From Bradyrhizobium sp. AUGA SZCCT0158 (lineage in GTDB: Bacteria > Pseudomonadota > Alphaproteobacteria > Rhizobiales > Xanthobacteraceae): a stretch of DNA of 64,000 nucleotides. A program made the translations under genes and the position numbers. Of the stretch, positions 8,298 through 17,471 are shown piece by piece; position 1 is the first letter of the stretch; every line of letters starts with the position of its first letter. The notes under the pieces were generated by a model. The model made no database searches, was not told where the DNA came from, and saw only the letters and a list, made by a program, of their open reading frames with translations. Location of the stretch: NCBI RefSeq assembly GCF_018130065.1, contig NZ_JAFCME010000002.1:186001-250000 (forward strand), given 5' to 3'.

Positions 8298-9623
8298 ATG
8301 CATTCGCCGGCCGCTCCCTCGAAAGTCACGACGGCACAGGTATTTGCCATCGCGGGTCCCGCGATGATCGCGAACCTGACGACGCCGCTGATCGGCATCG
8401 TCTCGACCACGGCGATCGGCCGGCTCGGCGATGCCACGCTGCTCGGCGGCGTGGCGGTCGCCTCCGTGCTGTTCGACTGCCTGTTCTGGCTGTTCGGTTT
8501 CCTGCGCATGAGCACAGTCGCGTTCACAGCGCAGGCGCTCGGCGCCGGCGACACGCAGGAACTACGCGCCATCCTGCTGCGCGGCTTCATCGCCGCCGGG
8601 CTGGTCGGCGCTGGGCTCATCCTGCTGCAGACCCCGCTCGCCAGCCTCCTGCTGGAGGCGATGGGCGGCAGCGAAGGCGTGACGCGCGCGGCGAAAACCT
8701 ATTTCACGATCCGGATCTGGTCGGCGCCGCTGGCGCTCGGCAATTATGTCGTGCTGGGCTGGCTGATCGGACAGGCCCGCGCCAGGCTGGCGCTCGGCAC
8801 CCAGATCGCCATCAACCTGATCAATGCGGCAGCGACCGCGCTCCTGGTGCTGGTGCTCGACTTCGGCATTGCCGGCGCGGCGATCGCCGCCGTGATCGCG
8901 GAAGCGGCCGGGCTCCTGCTCGGCATACTGATCGCGCGGCGCCTCTCCCATGGGCAGCCGGCCATCTTGCGCGCGACGCTGTTCGACCGCACCAAACTGA
9001 TGCGGCTGTTGGCGGTCAACCGTGACATCCTGATTCGCACCGCGGCGTTGATCGCGGCCTTCCTGTTCTTCACCGCGCAGGGCGCCCGCGCCGGCGATCT
9101 GACGCTCGCAGCCAATGCGGTGTTGAACAATTTCCTGATGATCAGCGCCTTCTTCCTCGACGGCCTTGCCAACGCCGCCGAACAGCTCTGCGGCCGCGCC
9201 TACGGCGGGCGCGACAGACGCGGATTCGCCGGCGCGGTCAAACTGGTCGTGCTCTGGGGTTTTGGCTTCGCGCTCGCCGTCGCCGCCGTCTTCGCCCTGT
9301 TCGGTCCCGCGCTGATCGACATCATGACGGCGAGCGCCGACGTGCGGCGCATCGCGCGCGATTTTCTGCCGTTCGTGATCTTCGCACCGCTGCTCGGGGT
9401 GTTCGCCTTTGCCTTTGACGGGGTCTATATCGGCGCCACCTGGGCGCGCGACATGCGCAACCTGATGCTGCTGTCGCTTGCGATCTTCCTCGGCGCGTGG
9501 CTGGCGTTGCGATCGTTCGGCAATGCCGGGCTGTGGGGCGCGCTATTGGTGCATTACGCCGCCCGCGGCGGCCTGGAAGCACTGCGTTATCCGGCGTTGT
9601 TGAGGAAGTCGTTCGGAGGGTGA
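8298..9623 (+). CDS. MATE family efflux transporter (DinF-like)
   Basis: A 441-residue polytopic membrane protein with about twelve hydrophobic segments in two similar halves, typical of MATE exporters, which expel cationic or organic compounds in exchange for H+ or Na+. The N-terminal half begins IAGPAMIANLTTPLIGIVST, and the second half carries ANAVLNNFLMISAFFLDGLA, both matching DinF-branch MATE proteins. It starts two bases after the MBL hydrolase stop. The substrate is not predictable. Confidence 0.9.
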   Translation: MHSPAAPSKVTTAQVFAIAGPAMIANLTTPLIGIVSTTAIGRLGDATLLGGVAVASVLFDCLFWLFGFLRMSTVAFTAQALGAGDTQELRAILLRGFIAAGLVGAGLILLQTPLASLLLEAMGGSEGVTRAAKTYFTIRIWSAPLALGNYVVLGWLIGQARARLALGTQIAINLINAAATALLVLVLDFGIAGAAIAAVIAEAAGLLLGILIARRLSHGQPAILRATLFDRTKLMRLLAVNRDILIRTAALIAAFLFFTAQGARAGDLTLAANAVLNNFLMISAFFLDGLANAAEQLCGRAYGGRDRRGFAGAVKLVVLWGFGFALAVAAVFALFGPALIDIMTASADVRRIARDFLPFVIFAPLLGVFAFAFDGVYIGATWARDMRNLMLLSLAIFLGAWLALRSFGNAGLWGALLVHYAARGGLEALRYPALLRKSFGG

Positions 9624-9626
9624 GTT

Positions 9627-9772
9627 CTTCCCTTCTCCCCTTGTGGGAGAAGGTGGCGCGAAGCGCCGGATGAGGGGTTCTATCCTCAAACTCTAATCTT
9701 GCCGTGAGGAGAGAACCCCTCACCCGTCTTCGCTTCGCGAAGCCACCCTCTCCCACAAGGGGAGAGGGGAAG
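9627..9772. repeat. Intergenic palindromic repeat, family C (copy 1)
   Basis: Ends read CCTTCTCCCCTTGTGGGAGA and the complementary TCTCCCACAAGGGGAGAGG, with GCGAAGCGCCGGATGAGGGG and CCCCTCACCCGTCTTCGCTT inside. Near-identical copies lie at 13642-13787 and 58984-59130. It occupies the gap between two convergent genes (MATE exporter and pyrD) and could form a large bidirectional hairpin. Confidence 0.88.
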
Positions 9773-9778
9773 ATTCAT

Positions 9779-10876
9779 CTACTGCACCGGCCATTCCTCG
9801 GCGGTGATGGTCGCGGCATCGGCGCCGACGATTTCCGCAAGCGAATCGCGGCCGGTGCGCAGCAAGGTCGAGGACAGATCGTTCTTGATGTCCTCGACCA
9901 GCCCAAGACCCTTGTAGATCAGCGACGAATAGAGCTGGATCAGGCTGGCGCCGGCGCGGATTTTTGTGAGTGCGGCACCTCCGCTGTCGATGCCGCCGAC
10001 CCCGATCAGCGGGAAGGCGCCCTCAGTACGCACATAGGTTTCCGCCACCATCCGCGTCGACAGCCGGAACAGCGGCCGTCCCGACAGGCCACCCTGCTCC
10101 TTGGCTCGGCCGGATTCACGTAAGCTCGAGGGCCGCGCCAGCGTGGTGTTGGCCACGACCATGCCGTCCACCCGGCGCGAACGCGCGATGTGCACGACGT
10201 CGTCGAGTTCGGCCAGACTGAGATCCGGCGCGATCTTGAGCAGCACCGGGGAATCGCCGGCATTCTTGCGCACCCGCTCGCGCGCATCGATCACCCTGGC
10301 GAGGAGATCGTCGAGGGCTGCCGATTGCTGCAGATTGCGCAGGCCCGGCGTGTTCGGCGAGGAGACGTTGACGGTGAAATAGCTCGCGACCGGCGCAAAG
10401 GTCTCGATCAGCTTGACGTAATCGGCGGTGCGGTCGGCCGAATCCTTGTTGGCTCCGACATTGACACCGATGATGCCGGAGAGATGCGCGCGCGAGGCGA
10501 GCCGCCGCAGCACAATCTCCGCCCCGTCATTGTTGAAACCCATCCGGTTGATCACGGCCTCGTCGCGCTCCATCCGGAACAGCCGCGGCCGCGGATTACC
10601 GACTTGCGGTTTGGGCGTCACCGAGCCGATCTCGACGAATCCAAATCCCAGCCGCAGCAGCGCATCGGGCGCCTCCGCGCTCTTGTCGAAGCCCGCGGCC
10701 ATCCCGATCGGATTGGGGAAGTTCAGGCCGAAGGCGCGCACCGCCAGCTTCGAATCGTCAGGCTTTGAGCGGATCGGCGGCAGCAGCCGCAGGCCCTGGA
10801 TCGCCATGCGATGCGCATCCTCCGGATCGAACCAGCGCAGCAGCGGCAGGGAAAAGGCGTCGAAGGCGCGAATCAC
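9779..10876 (-). CDS. pyrD: Dihydroorotate dehydrogenase (quinone), class 2
   Basis: A 365-residue FMN enzyme that oxidises dihydroorotate to orotate in pyrimidine synthesis and passes electrons to membrane quinone. Seen motifs: the N-terminal helical membrane-contact region up to RLLPPIRS, PIGMAAGFDKSAEAPDALLR, the catalytic loop FTVNVSSPNTPGLRNLQ with the class 2 Ser, and the phosphate-binding GVGGIDSGG with GASLIQLYSSLIYKG near the C-terminus. Length fits class 2. It overlaps the upstream DUF952 gene by four bases (ATGA). Confidence 0.96.
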   Translation of the reverse strand: MIRAFDAFSLPLLRWFDPEDAHRMAIQGLRLLPPIRSKPDDSKLAVRAFGLNFPNPIGMAAGFDKSAEAPDALLRLGFGFVEIGSVTPKPQVGNPRPRLFRMERDEAVINRMGFNNDGAEIVLRRLASRAHLSGIIGVNVGANKDSADRTADYVKLIETFAPVASYFTVNVSSPNTPGLRNLQQSAALDDLLARVIDARERVRKNAGDSPVLLKIAPDLSLAELDDVVHIARSRRVDGMVVANTTLARPSSLRESGRAKEQGGLSGRPLFRLSTRMVAETYVRTEGAFPLIGVGGIDSGGAALTKIRAGASLIQLYSSLIYKGLGLVEDIKNDLSSTLLRTGRDSLAEIVGADAATITAEEWPVQ

Positions 10877-11217
10877 GGCGCAAGCTCCGGAATGTCATGA
10901 TGGCCGTCGGACCGCGCCCGCATGTCGAGAACGGCGGTGACGGCGCCGAGATCGAGTTCGCCATAGAGATGCGGGAACAATTCGTCGTTGCGCGAGGGTT
11001 CCCAGCGCAGGCTGTCCCCCAGCGCATCGGCGTCGACCGCGATCAAGAACAGCCCGGTCTGGCCGAAATAATGTTTCCGCGCGGTCTCGGCGACCTGGGA
11101 CGCTGTGGAAAAATGAATGTAGCCGTCGCGCAGATCGTCCGCGCTGCCCCGATAGACGCCTTGCCGCTCGGCCTCGCGCCAGGCCGAGGCGGGGCTGATT
11201 TTATAGATCGTGGGCAC
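10873..11217 (-). CDS. DUF952 family protein
   Basis: A 114-residue protein with the DUF952 signature: an N-terminal IYKISPASAW, GYIHFSTASQV in the middle, and LFPHLYGELDL towards the end. The fold is related to ADP-ribosyltransferase-like and RES-like small proteins, but no activity is established. I chose the GTG at 11217 because the conserved sequence begins there (PTIYKIS); the open frame upstream looks like non-coding sequence. It overlaps pyrD by four bases and is probably translated with it. Confidence 0.85.
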   Translation of the reverse strand: MPTIYKISPASAWREAERQGVYRGSADDLRDGYIHFSTASQVAETARKHYFGQTGLFLIAVDADALGDSLRWEPSRNDELFPHLYGELDLGAVTAVLDMRARSDGHHDIPELAP

Positions 11218-11401
11218 TCGCCGGCATTCCCTGTTTGTCGTTGAGTCTCTTGGGATTTTTCCCAGGATTCCGGGTCGGGCGCCGACCGTAAAGGCGGCTG
11301 GGGCTGAACTCAAGCGCCGCCGCGCCGTCCGGCCAGCCTGGAATTTGCGGAAAACCCGCGTTTCAGGCAATAATTCCTAAACCCGACGTTGAGTGATCCC
11401 C

Positions 11402-12052
11402 ATGGCCAAGCCATCCAAAGCCCGCATTCTCACCCACGGCCAGGTCTGGACCGCGCTCGACCGGCTCGCCGAACGCGCCGGGCTGTCGCCCTCGGGCCTT
11501 GCGAAGCGCTCCGGCCTCGACCCCACCACCTTCAACAAATCCAAGCGCATCACGGGCGACGGCCGCGAACGCTGGCCCTCCACCGAATCGGTCTCGAAGG
11601 CGCTGGCCGCGACCAATTCCTCGATCGACACGTTTGTGCAGCTGATCGGCGACGGCGCGCGCAGCCAGCAATCAGTGCCGATGCTCGGCCTCGCCCAAGC
11701 CGGCAGCGGCGGCCATTTCGACGACAGCGGTTTTCCTTCCGGCAAGGGCTGGGATGAGGTGGCCCTGCCCGCCGCGGGCGACGAGCACGCCTACGCGCTG
11801 GAAATATCCGGCGATTCGATGAAGCCCGCCTACCGCGACGGCGACATCATCGTGGTCTCGCCCGGCACACCGATCCGGCGCGGCGACCGCGTGGTGGTGA
11901 AGACGAGCGACGGCGAGGTGATGGTGAAGGAATTGAAGCGCCGCACCACCAGGACGCTGGAGCTGCAATCGCTCAACCCGGCGCATGCCGACCGCGCGCT
12001 CGACGCCGACGACGTCGAATGGATCGCGCGGATCGTATGGGCGAGCCAGTAG
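11402..12052 (+). CDS. S24/LexA-like peptidase-type transcriptional regulator with HTH
   Basis: A 216-residue protein. The N-terminal 70 residues contain a helix-turn-helix of the Xre type (LAERAGLSPSGLAKRSGLDP). The C-terminal part is an S24 (LexA/UmuD-like) domain with the nucleophile region ISGDSMKPAYRDGDIIVVSP (Ser) and the Lys general base in GEVMVKELKR. LexA and CI family repressors use this Ser-Lys pair for RecA-stimulated self-cleavage, though a classical Ala-Gly cleavage bond is not obvious here. The ATG at 11402 is preferred over a GTG three codons upstream. The next gene starts inside its last codons and encodes a DNA glycosylase-like protein. Confidence 0.88.
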   Translation: MAKPSKARILTHGQVWTALDRLAERAGLSPSGLAKRSGLDPTTFNKSKRITGDGRERWPSTESVSKALAATNSSIDTFVQLIGDGARSQQSVPMLGLAQAGSGGHFDDSGFPSGKGWDEVALPAAGDEHAYALEISGDSMKPAYRDGDIIVVSPGTPIRRGDRVVVKTSDGEVMVKELKRRTTRTLELQSLNPAHADRALDADDVEWIARIVWASQ

Positions 12053-12600
12053 GGTTGTCCCCGGCTCCGGATATCCTACAGGATGTGCTGGAAGATTCCC
12101 TTCACATCGTTCTGTGCGGGATGGCTGCGGGGACGGCATCAGCCAAAGCCAAGGCTTACTACGCGCACAAGCAGAACAAGTTCTGGAAGATTCTCTACGA
12201 GACCGGACTGACGCCGGCGCTGCTGCAGCCGCACCAGTACCGAGATCTGCTGCAGCATCGGATCGGCCTCACCGATCTCGTGAAGACGCACTCGGGAATG
12301 GACCACCAGATCCCGCTATCGGAACTGCGACTGGATGCGCGATCCCGCCTGGGCAATTCGGTTGCGGTATTCCGGCCGAAATTCCTGGCATTCACGAGCA
12401 AGGCGGCCGGACAGGGATTTCTCGGCGGCAAGCGCGATTACGGCGAACAGGCTGAGCGGATCGCCCACACACGAATCTGGATCCTGCCCTCCACGTCGGG
12501 CGCCGCGAACGGAAGCTGGCGGCCGGAGATTTGGCACGCGTTTGCGGATGCGGTGCGGGCTGCCACCTTCGTCGTCCCGGCCTTGAGCCGGGACCCATAA
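12037..12600 (+). CDS. Mug/TDG-like mismatch-specific DNA glycosylase homologue with altered active-site motif
   Basis: A 187-residue protein of the uracil-DNA glycosylase superfamily, closest by eye to Mug (G:T/U mismatch glycosylase): HIVLCGMAAGTASA, then NKFWKILYETGLTP, LTDLVKTHSG and IWILPSTSGAANG. In E. coli Mug the first motif is GINPG with catalytic Asn18; here it is G28-M-A-A-G32, so Asn is replaced by Ala. The second motif NPSG is STSG. The protein may use another residue or another mechanism, as other superfamily branches do. The start overlaps the S24 regulator gene by 16 bases. The last codons and the stop are supplied by a family B intergenic repeat, giving the tail VVPALSRDP, so the C-terminus may be recent. 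Confidence 0.78.
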   Translation: MGEPVGLSPAPDILQDVLEDSLHIVLCGMAAGTASAKAKAYYAHKQNKFWKILYETGLTPALLQPHQYRDLLQHRIGLTDLVKTHSGMDHQIPLSELRLDARSRLGNSVAVFRPKFLAFTSKAAGQGFLGGKRDYGEQAERIAHTRIWILPSTSGAANGSWRPEIWHAFADAVRAATFVVPALSRDP

Positions 12601-12714
12601 CCACAAGCGTTAGTGGTGATAAGAAAGTCGTCGAACAGTCTTCTCCAAACGGGAAGCTGCGGCGTATAGGTCCCCCGATGCGCAATTGCGCATCTGAGCT
12701 CAAGGCCGGGACGA
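12571..12714. repeat. Intergenic palindromic repeat, family B (copy 1), overlapping a gene end
   Basis: Begins GTCGTCCCGGCCTTGAGCC and ends with the complementary CTCAAGGCCGGGACGAC. Other copies are at 38586-38708, 42431-42549, 44343-44486 and 47655-47779. The left arm encodes the last ten codons and the stop of the glycosylase-like gene. Confidence 0.88.
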
Positions 12715-12729
12715 CAGCGGAGAATGTTG

Positions 12730-13512
12730 CTACGTCGCGTAATCCGGCTCCTTGCGATCGAGCATGCGCTTCAACGCATCGAAGTGCCGTTGTGCCGGGG
12801 TCGGTCCCTTGTAGAGACGCTCATCCTTGTATTCGCGCTGGGTCTTCTCCACCACGGGCGCGGGAAGCTGCTTCAGCTTCTGCCCGGTCCACATCGCGTA
12901 GATCTGCACCTGCGCGGCGCGCTCGACGTAATAGAGCATGTCGTAGGCCTCGGCGACGGTCGCACCGACCGTCGAGATGCCGTGATTGGCCATGAACAGC
13001 ACCTGCTTGTCGCCGATCACCTTCGCAAGGCGGGCACCCTCGGCAGGATCGACGGCCGGCCCGGTATATTCGTCGTCATAGGCGATGGCGCCTGATAGCC
13101 CGACCTCGGTCTGGCCGATCTCCTTGATGCGGGGATCATCGAGGCGCGTCAGCGCGCTGGCATAGGGCATGTGGGTGTGAAACACCGCTTTGGCCTGCGG
13201 CAGCGCCTTGTGGATCGGGGCGTGGATGCAATAGCAGGAGCGCTCGACCTCGCCCTCGCCGCGCTTGACCTCACCGTCATCGACGCCGACTTCCATGAAG
13301 GACGAGGCCGTCACCTCGGACCAATGCATGCCGAACGGGATCTGGTAGTAGCGGTCGCTGCGGCCCGGCACCGTGTAGGTCAGATGGTTGAAGATACCTT
13401 CGGAAAATCCCTGGTTGAAGGCGAGGCGATGCGCGGCCGCCAGATCGACTCGCGCCTGCCACTCCTCGGCGCTGCTGTCGTTGATCAAGTTCGGCGAAAC
13501 CCTGAACTGCAT
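12730..13512 (-). CDS. Class II aldolase/adducin family protein
   Basis: A 260-residue protein of the class II aldolase family (fuculose-1-phosphate aldolase/adducin head). The zinc-site motif HTHMPYASAL and the second histidine region FMANHGIST are present, with an acidic residue in the loop GMHWSEVTASS. Members cleave or epimerise phosphorylated sugars, or are uncharacterised; this long form without other sugar genes nearby cannot be assigned a substrate. The ATG at 13512 has GGGAG about seven bases upstream. Confidence 0.85.
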   Translation of the reverse strand: MQFRVSPNLINDSSAEEWQARVDLAAAHRLAFNQGFSEGIFNHLTYTVPGRSDRYYQIPFGMHWSEVTASSFMEVGVDDGEVKRGEGEVERSCYCIHAPIHKALPQAKAVFHTHMPYASALTRLDDPRIKEIGQTEVGLSGAIAYDDEYTGPAVDPAEGARLAKVIGDKQVLFMANHGISTVGATVAEAYDMLYYVERAAQVQIYAMWTGQKLKQLPAPVVEKTQREYKDERLYKGPTPAQRHFDALKRMLDRKEPDYAT

Positions 13513-13641
13513 GCGTCTGCTCCCAATGTTGCCCGCCTCTCCACGGAGGCTTGATGGCGGATAGTGTAGCGCAATTCGGTGCAGGCCGCGGTTGAAATTG
13601 CGGCGGGCCTGCCATCTGGATTTGCGGCTTCTTCTTCCCTG

Positions 13642-13787
13642 CTTCCTTCTCCCCTTGTGGGAGAAGGTGGCGCGAAGCGCCGGATGAGGGGTCTCTATCC
13701 GTAGAGGGAGTTGTGTCCGCGGAGAGAACCCCTCACCCGCCTACGCTTCGCTCCGGCACCCTCTCCCACAAGGGGAGAGGGGAAGAG
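13642..13787. repeat. Intergenic palindromic repeat, family C (copy 2)
   Basis: Same sequence type as 9627-9772: CTTCTCCCCTTGTGGGAGAA at one end and CTCTCCCACAAGGGGAGAGG at the other. It lies in the gap between the aldolase start and the lysK stop. Confidence 0.88.
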
Positions 13788-13800
13788 AAGCGCGCGCCTC

Positions 13801-15441
13801 TTAAGCCGACCTTGCCAGCGCGCCGTCGATCATGGCCACGGCGTTGGCCAGGCCATACACCGCGACGAACGAGCCGAAGCGCGGGCCTTTTTCCTGACCG
13901 AGCAGCACCTGATAGAGCATGTTGAACCAGTCGAGCGAGACGCCCGGCCGGCCATCCTTGCCCTTCTTGACGAGATCGAGGAACGGCTCGCGGCGGCCGA
14001 TCTCGTAGACCACGTTCTGGATCTCTTCCGCCGTCGACGTCGCCGGCAGTTGCGACAGCGCGTCGCGCAGATCCTGCAGCGCGACGCGCTCACCGTCTGT
14101 CGGCTCACGGAATTTTTTGGTAGGCGCCACGAAGTCGCGATAATAGTTGATGGCGTAGCCGACCAGCGCGTCGAGCTTCGGATGCGTCTGCGGCGTCACG
14201 CCGGGCCGATAGCGCCCGATAAAACCCCACAGCGTTTCGGCGTTCTCCGCATTCGAGGACGACACCAGCGTCAGCAACAGCTGGAACGTGACCGGCATGT
14301 CGGCCTTCGGCGGCTGGCCGGCATGGATGTGCCATACGGGATTTTGCAGCTGCTGCTTGGCGTCCTGCCGCGGCAAGCCGTCGAGGAATTGCTGGTAGTC
14401 ATCGACATTGCGCGGGATCACGTCGAAATGCAGCCGCTTCGCCGCCTTCGGCTCGCGGTACATGAACAGCGACAGCGATTCCGGCGACGCATAGCGCAGC
14501 CATTCGTCGATCGTGAGACCGTTGCCCTTCGACTTGGAAATCTTCTGGCCCTGTTCATCGAGGAAGAGTTCGTAGTTGAAGCCTTCCGGCGGCGTGGCGT
14601 CGAGCGCCCGGGTGATCTGGCCCGAGAGCTTCACCGAGTCGATCAGATCCTTGCCGGCCATCTCGTAGTCGACGCCGAGCGCGACCCAGCGCATCGCCCA
14701 GTCGGCCTTCCATTGACACTTCACATTGCCGCCCGTGACCGGGGTTTCGACCTCCTCGCCGCTGTCGGGGTCGACATAGGTGATCGTGCCGGCGCCAATG
14801 TCGCGGCGGATCATCGGCACCTGCAGCACGACGCCGGATGTCTTGCTGATGGGCAGGAACGGGGAATAGGTCGCGCGCCGGTCCGGCCCCAGCGTCGGCA
14901 GGATGATCGCCATGACCTTGTCGTAGGCGGCGAGCATCTTGAGCAGCGTCGCGTCGAAGCGGCCCGACGTGTAGTAATCGGTCGAACTGGCAAACTCGTA
15001 GTCGAAGCCGAAATGATCGAGGAACGCGCGCAAGCGCGCATTGTTGGCGGCGCCGAACGAAGGGTGTTCGTTCGAGAATGGATCCGGCACGCGCGTCAGC
15101 GGCTTGCCGAGATGAGCCGCCATCATGTCGCGATTGGGGACGTTGTCCGGCACCTTGCGCAGGCCATCCATGTCGTCGGAGAACGCCAGCAGCCGCGTCT
15201 TGATCTTGTCCTCGGTCAGCACGCGAAAGGCATGGCGCACCATGGTGGTACGCGCGACCTCGCCGAAGGTGCCGATATGCGGCAGCCCCGACGGACCGTA
15301 GCCGGTCTCGAACAGCACCTCGTCCTTCGGGCTCTTTTTGAGCCGCGCGACAATCGCTTTGGCCTGCTCGAACGGCCAGGCATTGGATTGTTCGGCGAGC
15401 GCGCGCAAGTCGCTCGGGTTGGATGGGTCGATCGTGGACAT
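13801..15441 (-). CDS. lysK: Lysyl-tRNA synthetase, class I
   Basis: A 546-residue class I aminoacyl-tRNA synthetase that charges tRNA-Lys. The Rossmann-fold signature corresponding to HIGH is [13 protein letters not shown] near residues 52-64, and the KMSKS loop appears as KISKSKGNG near residue 300. This archaeal-type class I enzyme replaces the common class II LysS in many alphaproteobacteria. The ATG at 15441 follows GGAGACC. Length matches the family. Confidence 0.96.
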   Translation of the reverse strand: MSTIDPSNPSDLRALAEQSNAWPFEQAKAIVARLKKSPKDEVLFETGYGPSGLPHIGTFGEVARTTMVRHAFRVLTEDKIKTRLLAFSDDMDGLRKVPDNVPNRDMMAAHLGKPLTRVPDPFSNEHPSFGAANNARLRAFLDHFGFDYEFASSTDYYTSGRFDATLLKMLAAYDKVMAIILPTLGPDRRATYSPFLPISKTSGVVLQVPMIRRDIGAGTITYVDPDSGEEVETPVTGGNVKCQWKADWAMRWVALGVDYEMAGKDLIDSVKLSGQITRALDATPPEGFNYELFLDEQGQKISKSKGNGLTIDEWLRYASPESLSLFMYREPKAAKRLHFDVIPRNVDDYQQFLDGLPRQDAKQQLQNPVWHIHAGQPPKADMPVTFQLLLTLVSSSNAENAETLWGFIGRYRPGVTPQTHPKLDALVGYAINYYRDFVAPTKKFREPTDGERVALQDLRDALSQLPATSTAEEIQNVVYEIGRREPFLDLVKKGKDGRPGVSLDWFNMLYQVLLGQEKGPRFGSFVAVYGLANAVAMIDGALARSA

Positions 15442-15513
15442 CAGAGGTCTCCGGAGGCCGCGGAAACTAGCGCTTCCGCGGCAAATTGCAAAATGACGGA
15501 GGCTGCGCCTCCG

Positions 15514-16473
15514 TCAGAACGGACTGATGGAAAAATAACGCAGCCACAAATCCGTATAGCGGCCTTTTTCCCAGAGCCGGAACAGCGCCCAGTTCAGCGA
15601 CTGCCGCAGCAGATCGTTGCCCTTGCGGACCGCGATGCCGATGCCCTCGCCGAAATAGCGGCTCTCGACGAATGGCCCGCCCGAGAAGGCGCAGCATTCG
15701 GCTGAATCCGTGCCGTTGATCCAGAACGCCAGCGCGATCGCGTCGCCGAAGATGAAATCGACCTCGCTTCGCCGCAGGGCCAGCCGCAGCGCCTCGTCAT
15801 TGGGGTACGATTTGATCTCGGCGTCGGTGAACATCGCCTTCAGATAGGCCTCATGCGAGGTGCCGGCGATCGCGCCGATCTTCTTGCCTTCGAGATATTC
15901 GGGACGCACCTCCGGCATCACGGCGTCGCGCCGCGACACGAAGCGCGCCGGCGCGCGGTAATAGGGGTCGGTGAAATCGATGCGGGCGCGCAATTGCGGC
16001 GTCACCGCCATCGACGCGATGATGGCGTCGCCGCGGTTGCTGGTGATGGCGTCGATCAGGGTCTCGAACCGGCGCATCTGGATGGTGCAGGTGACCTTGA
16101 TCTCGTCGCACAGCGCGCGCGCCAGATCGACATTGAAGCCGGCCGGGTTGCCGTCGGGGCCGGTGAAGTTGAACGGCGGATAGTCGGTTTCGGTCAGGAA
16201 CCGGATCACGGTCAGGCGCGACAAATCGGGCCGGTCCGGACGCCGCCTGGGGTCCCAAAAACCTGGCACCGCCTGCGGTGCCGCCTCGACCGCGGGCCGG
16301 GGCGCGGCTTGTGCGGACGCCTCACCGGGCAGCATAACAGCCAGCGCAGCCGCGATCGAAATCCCGGCCAGCAAGCTGCGGACGGATTTTGGCAATCTGG
16401 CGCTTTGTAACAAGGCTGGCTGGTGGGGCATTGCCGGCGTTTTGTTGTGGAATTGGATGGCCTTATAGACCAT
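15514..16473 (-). CDS. Periplasmic amino acid-type solute-binding protein (SBP family 3)
   Basis: A 319-residue extracellular solute-binding protein. After a hydrophobic export signal (LLAGISIAAALAVMLPGEASA) there is a Pro/Ala-rich linker and a family 3 domain: VIRFLTETDYPPFNFTGPDG, GFNVDLARALCDEI, FETLIDAITSNRGDAIIASM and the typical closing GKKIGAIAGTSHE and GEGIGIAVRKGN. It probably binds a polar amino acid or related compound. No permease gene is adjacent, so it is an orphan. The start may instead be the ATG at 16431, which gives a shorter N-region before the signal peptide. Confidence 0.85.
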   Translation of the reverse strand: MVYKAIQFHNKTPAMPHQPALLQSARLPKSVRSLLAGISIAAALAVMLPGEASAQAAPRPAVEAAPQAVPGFWDPRRRPDRPDLSRLTVIRFLTETDYPPFNFTGPDGNPAGFNVDLARALCDEIKVTCTIQMRRFETLIDAITSNRGDAIIASMAVTPQLRARIDFTDPYYRAPARFVSRRDAVMPEVRPEYLEGKKIGAIAGTSHEAYLKAMFTDAEIKSYPNDEALRLALRRSEVDFIFGDAIALAFWINGTDSAECCAFSGGPFVESRYFGEGIGIAVRKGNDLLRQSLNWALFRLWEKGRYTDLWLRYFSISPF

Positions 16474-16516
16474 CCGGCATCCGATGCGAGGCCGTTTTGC
16501 GAGGCTTTGGTACGGC

Positions 16517-17107
16517 TCAGAGATATTTCTTCAGATCGGTCGCAGCTTCCTGGGGTGTCCGTTTCAGGTTGAACGGCGAGACGAAGCGGCCGTCGCGATC
16601 CATCAAATAGACCAGCGCGGTGTGGTCCATGGTGTAGTCGCCGTCCTTGAGCGGGACCTTCTTGGAATAAACCCGGTAGGCCGACAGCACCTTGGCCACC
16701 GCCTCGGGGTTGCCCGTCAGGCCCTTTAGATGCGGGTCGAAACTGGAGAGATATTCCTTCATCGCAACCGCGGTGTCGCGCTCCGGATCGACCGAGACGA
16801 AAAAGGCGTTGACGCGGTCGGCGTCCCTGCCCATCGCCTTGAGCACTTCGGAAATCTCGAACAGCGCGGTCGGGCACACATCGGGGCAATGGGTGAAGCC
16901 GAAGAAGATCAGCGTCGGCCGACCCTTGAGATCCTTGTCGGTCACGGTCTGGCCGGCCTGGTCGGTCAGTTGAAATGGCCCGCCGATCGCGGCCGGCGCC
17001 GTGACGGTGCGCAGGCCGCCGAGCGCCCACAGCATGATCAGGAGGCCCACCAGCAGGCTGACGGCAAAGGAGGCGACGATCACCAGCGGGCGGATGCTCC
17101 GGTCCAT
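16517..17107 (-). CDS. SCO1/SenC family copper chaperone
   Basis: A 196-residue membrane-anchored thioredoxin-fold protein with one N-terminal transmembrane helix (about residues 8-30). The copper-binding motif CPDVCP is in FTHCPDVCPTALF, and the third ligand His is in DYTMDHTALVYL. SCO proteins deliver copper or act as thiol-disulfide partners for the CuA centre of cytochrome c oxidase. Upstream on the same strand, 22 bases away, is a small membrane protein gene that is probably in the same transcript. Confidence 0.94.
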   Translation of the reverse strand: MDRSIRPLVIVASFAVSLLVGLLIMLWALGGLRTVTAPAAIGGPFQLTDQAGQTVTDKDLKGRPTLIFFGFTHCPDVCPTALFEISEVLKAMGRDADRVNAFFVSVDPERDTAVAMKEYLSSFDPHLKGLTGNPEAVAKVLSAYRVYSKKVPLKDGDYTMDHTALVYLMDRDGRFVSPFNLKRTPQEAATDLKKYL

Positions 17108-17129
17108 GCGAAAATTCCTTATGTCCGGA

Positions 17130-17384
17130 TCAGAAGCAGGCCGAAATACCGGCGGCGATCATTTCAAAGAACACCGTGGTCCCGTAGTGGAACCAGAGCG
17201 CCGCGGCGCCGCACACGGCTAGCCCGCCGAGGCTGGCGGCGCCCCAGACGATCGCGGACGCCACCCTGCCCTGCGGCCGGGGTGCCGCGATCATCCCATG
17301 CTGGGTGGAAATCGGCTGAACCATGGGGTTCAGATAGGGCCAGTTCCAGGGCCAGGCAAGCGCCATGGCCGCGCAGCCAATCAC
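17130..17384 (-). CDS. Small membrane protein upstream of the SCO gene
   Basis: An 84-residue protein with one clear transmembrane segment near the C-terminus (AIVWGAASLGGLAVCGAAAL, followed by WFHYGTTVFFEMI) and an N-terminal Trp/Pro-rich stretch. No family recognised. The start shown is a GTG; in-frame ATGs at 17366 and 17324 are alternatives and none has a strong ribosome site. Its position 22 bases before the SCO gene suggests a role in the same cytochrome oxidase or copper assembly pathway, but that is inference. Confidence 0.6.
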   Translation of the reverse strand: MIGCAAMALAWPWNWPYLNPMVQPISTQHGMIAAPRPQGRVASAIVWGAASLGGLAVCGAAALWFHYGTTVFFEMIAAGISACF

Positions 17385-17471
17385 GTCATGCGGAGGAATA
17401 TCTGCTGTTTCAGCGCGACGCCAGGCGATCTCAGGGAGACGCCGGGGCGATCGCAGTGCGACGCCGGGATC

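Noticed and set aside
13711..15705. A 664-codon plus-strand open frame
   Set aside because: It is antisense to lysK, whose motifs are complete, and arises from the high GC content.
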